A DNA stretch of 64,000 nt from Faecalibacterium sp. An121. Lineage in GTDB: Bacteria > Bacillota > Clostridia > Oscillospirales > Ruminococcaceae. Each line of letters opens with the position of its first letter. Position 1 is the stretch's first letter. The stretch spans positions 1-64,000 of the forward strand of contig NZ_NFLM01000002.1 in the NCBI RefSeq assembly GCF_002160915.1. Reading direction: 5' to 3'. The position numbers and the translations under genes were made by a program. The notes under the pieces were generated by a model. It did no database searches, was not told the DNA's origin, and worked only from the letters and a program-made list of their open reading frames with translations. Shown here one piece after another: positions 62,774-64,000 of the stretch.

Positions 62774-64000
62774 ATGGAACTGATCAGTCAGAAAATGCGC
62801 ACCCTGGCCCCCGAGCTGGACCCGCTGCGGATCGGCACCGGGTGGGCCCCGGAGGACCTTGCAAAGCCCCAGGTCATCATCGAGAGCACCGCCGGGGACA
62901 GCCATCCCGGCAGCGGCCACCTGCCCATCCTGGTGGAGGAGGTGCGCAAGGGGGTGGCCGAGGCCGGAGGCTATGGCGCCCGGTACGCCTGCACCGACAT
63001 CTGCGACGGCGAGAGCCAGGGCACCGACGGCATCAATTACAGCCTGGCCAGCCGGGAGATCATCGCCAACATGATCGAGATCCACGCGAACGCCACCCCC
63101 TTTGACGCCGGGGTCTACCTGGCCAGCTGCGACAAGGGGATGCCCGCGAACCTCATGGGCTGCCTGCGGGTGGACATCCCCTCGGTGGTGGTGCCCGGCG
63201 GCACCATGAACGCCGGCCCCGAGATGCTCACCCTCGAGCAGCTGGGGATGTACAGCGCCAAATTTGAGCGGGGCGAGATCGACCAGGACAGGCTCAACTG
63301 GGCCAAGCAGAACGCCTGTCCCAGCTGCGGGGCCTGCAGCTTCATCGGCACGGCTTCCACCATGCAGATCATGGCCGAGGCTTTGGGCCTGGCTTTGCCC
63401 GGCAGCGCCCTGATGCCCGCCACCAGCCCCGACCTGCTGGCCTATGCCCGGCAGGCCGGCCGCCGCGCCGTCGAGATGGCCGGCTGCGACGCCATGCGCC
63501 CCAGCCGCATCGTCACCATGGACAGCTTTGAGAACGCCATTCTGGTCCATGCCGCCATCTCCGGCTCCACCAACTGCCTGCTGCACCTGCCCGCCATCGC
63601 CCACGAACTGGGCATCGAGATCACCGGCGACACCTTCGACCGGCTGCACCGGGGCGCCCGGTACCTGCTGGACGTCCGCCCCGCCGGCCGCTGGCCCGCC
63701 GAGTGCTTCTACTACGCCGGCGGCGTGCCCGCCATCATGGAGGAGATCCGGGACCACCTGCACCTGGATGCGATGACCGTCACCGGCAAGACCCTGGGCG
63801 AGAACCTGGACGAACTGAAAGCCAATGGCTTCTACCAGCGCTGCCAGAAGTGGCTGGACCAGTTCAACGCGCGCTATGGCGTCCACATCACCCGGGAGGA
63901 CATCATCCGTCCCTACGACAAGGCCATCGGCACCGACGGCTCCATCGCCATCCTCAAGGGCAACCTCGCCCCCGAGGGCGCGGTCATCAAGCACACCGCC
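62774..64000 (+). CDS. IlvD/Edd-family sugar-acid dehydratase (partial)
   Basis: The reading frame is open from ATG 62774 (after AAAGGAGG) to the window end, 409 codons, without its C-terminus. IESTAGDSHPGSGHL, YLASCDKGMPANLMG and CPSCGACSFIGTASTM carry the Fe-S cluster cysteines and metal site of the dihydroxy-acid/phosphogluconate dehydratase family. The EDLxKPQ start and GDSHPGS wording resemble the YjhG/YagF xylonate-type dehydratases more than IlvD, so a sugar-acid substrate is likelier than a branched-chain precursor. This is moderately sure. Confidence 0.85.
   Translation, partial: MELISQKMRTLAPELDPLRIGTGWAPEDLAKPQVIIESTAGDSHPGSGHLPILVEEVRKGVAEAGGYGARYACTDICDGESQGTDGINYSLASREIIANMIEIHANATPFDAGVYLASCDKGMPANLMGCLRVDIPSVVVPGGTMNAGPEMLTLEQLGMYSAKFERGEIDQDRLNWAKQNACPSCGACSFIGTASTMQIMAEALGLALPGSALMPATSPDLLAYARQAGRRAVEMAGCDAMRPSRIVTMDSFENAILVHAAISGSTNCLLHLPAIAHELGIEITGDTFDRLHRGARYLLDVRPAGRWPAECFYYAGGVPAIMEEIRDHLHLDAMTVTGKTLGENLDELKANGFYQRCQKWLDQFNARYGVHITREDIIRPYDKAIGTDGSIAILKGNLAPEGAVIKHTA

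Overview
The window is GC-rich (mostly about 65 percent by eye) and dense with genes. The ribosome binding sites are of the Gram-positive AGGAGG type, and there are PTS permeases, RpiR regulators, lipoproteins and a BspA-like leucine-rich-repeat protein. This suggests a Clostridia-class gut Firmicute of the Oscillospiraceae/Ruminococcaceae kind (Faecalibacterium, Gemmiger or Subdoligranulum-like). That assignment is inference from gene content and composition; no rRNA or tRNA gene was seen.

Layout. 1-12 kb holds an LRR lipoprotein, threonine deaminase with its RidA partner, an SGNH hydrolase, a cysteine desulfurase/ThiI/CinA run ending in what looks like a degenerate membrane-anchored CinA relative, and a TrkH-TrkA potassium system. 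12-29 kb is an alpha-glucan locus: a LacI-type regulator diverges from a maltodextrin ABC importer (binding protein and two permeases, no ATPase), followed by pullulanase, debranching enzyme, neopullulanase-type amylase, oligo-1,6-glucosidase, glucan phosphorylase and a GH31 enzyme. None of these enzymes has a signal peptide, so imported maltodextrins are probably broken down in the cytoplasm. Two nearly identical CGAAAC-N4-CGAAAC sites, before the importer and before the GH31 gene, probably mark the regulon.

29-40 kb carries a 1383-residue GGDEF/PAS/GAF/EAL protein overlapping a CheB-CheR-PAS protein, a truncated frameshifted copy of the LRR gene, a glycerate kinase and a TPR protein. 40-47 kb is an envelope operon on the minus strand: secreted transglutaminase-like protein, MBOAT acyltransferase, AlgX-like SGNH protein, a lipoprotein with seven 39-bp repeats, and a membrane-anchored VanX-like peptidase. 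47-52 kb has a deletion scar, a membrane GGDEF protein and a cobalamin riboswitch with its own terminator controlling a BtuFCD-type importer.

52-57 kb is a MurNAc salvage locus (murQ, murP-type PTS, mupG, HAD phosphatase) divergent from murR, with a 22-bp palindrome between the two promoters. 57.9-62.7 kb contains a MerR regulator whose classic 19-bp-spacer promoter now reads into a deletion scar made of an alcohol dehydrogenase start and a flavodoxin end, then an RpiR regulator, an alpha-glucoside PTS and a GH4 6-phospho-glucosidase. The window ends inside an IlvD/Edd-family sugar-acid dehydratase. Three short gene remnants, each still with a promoter, a ribosome site or a terminator, show recent small deletions.
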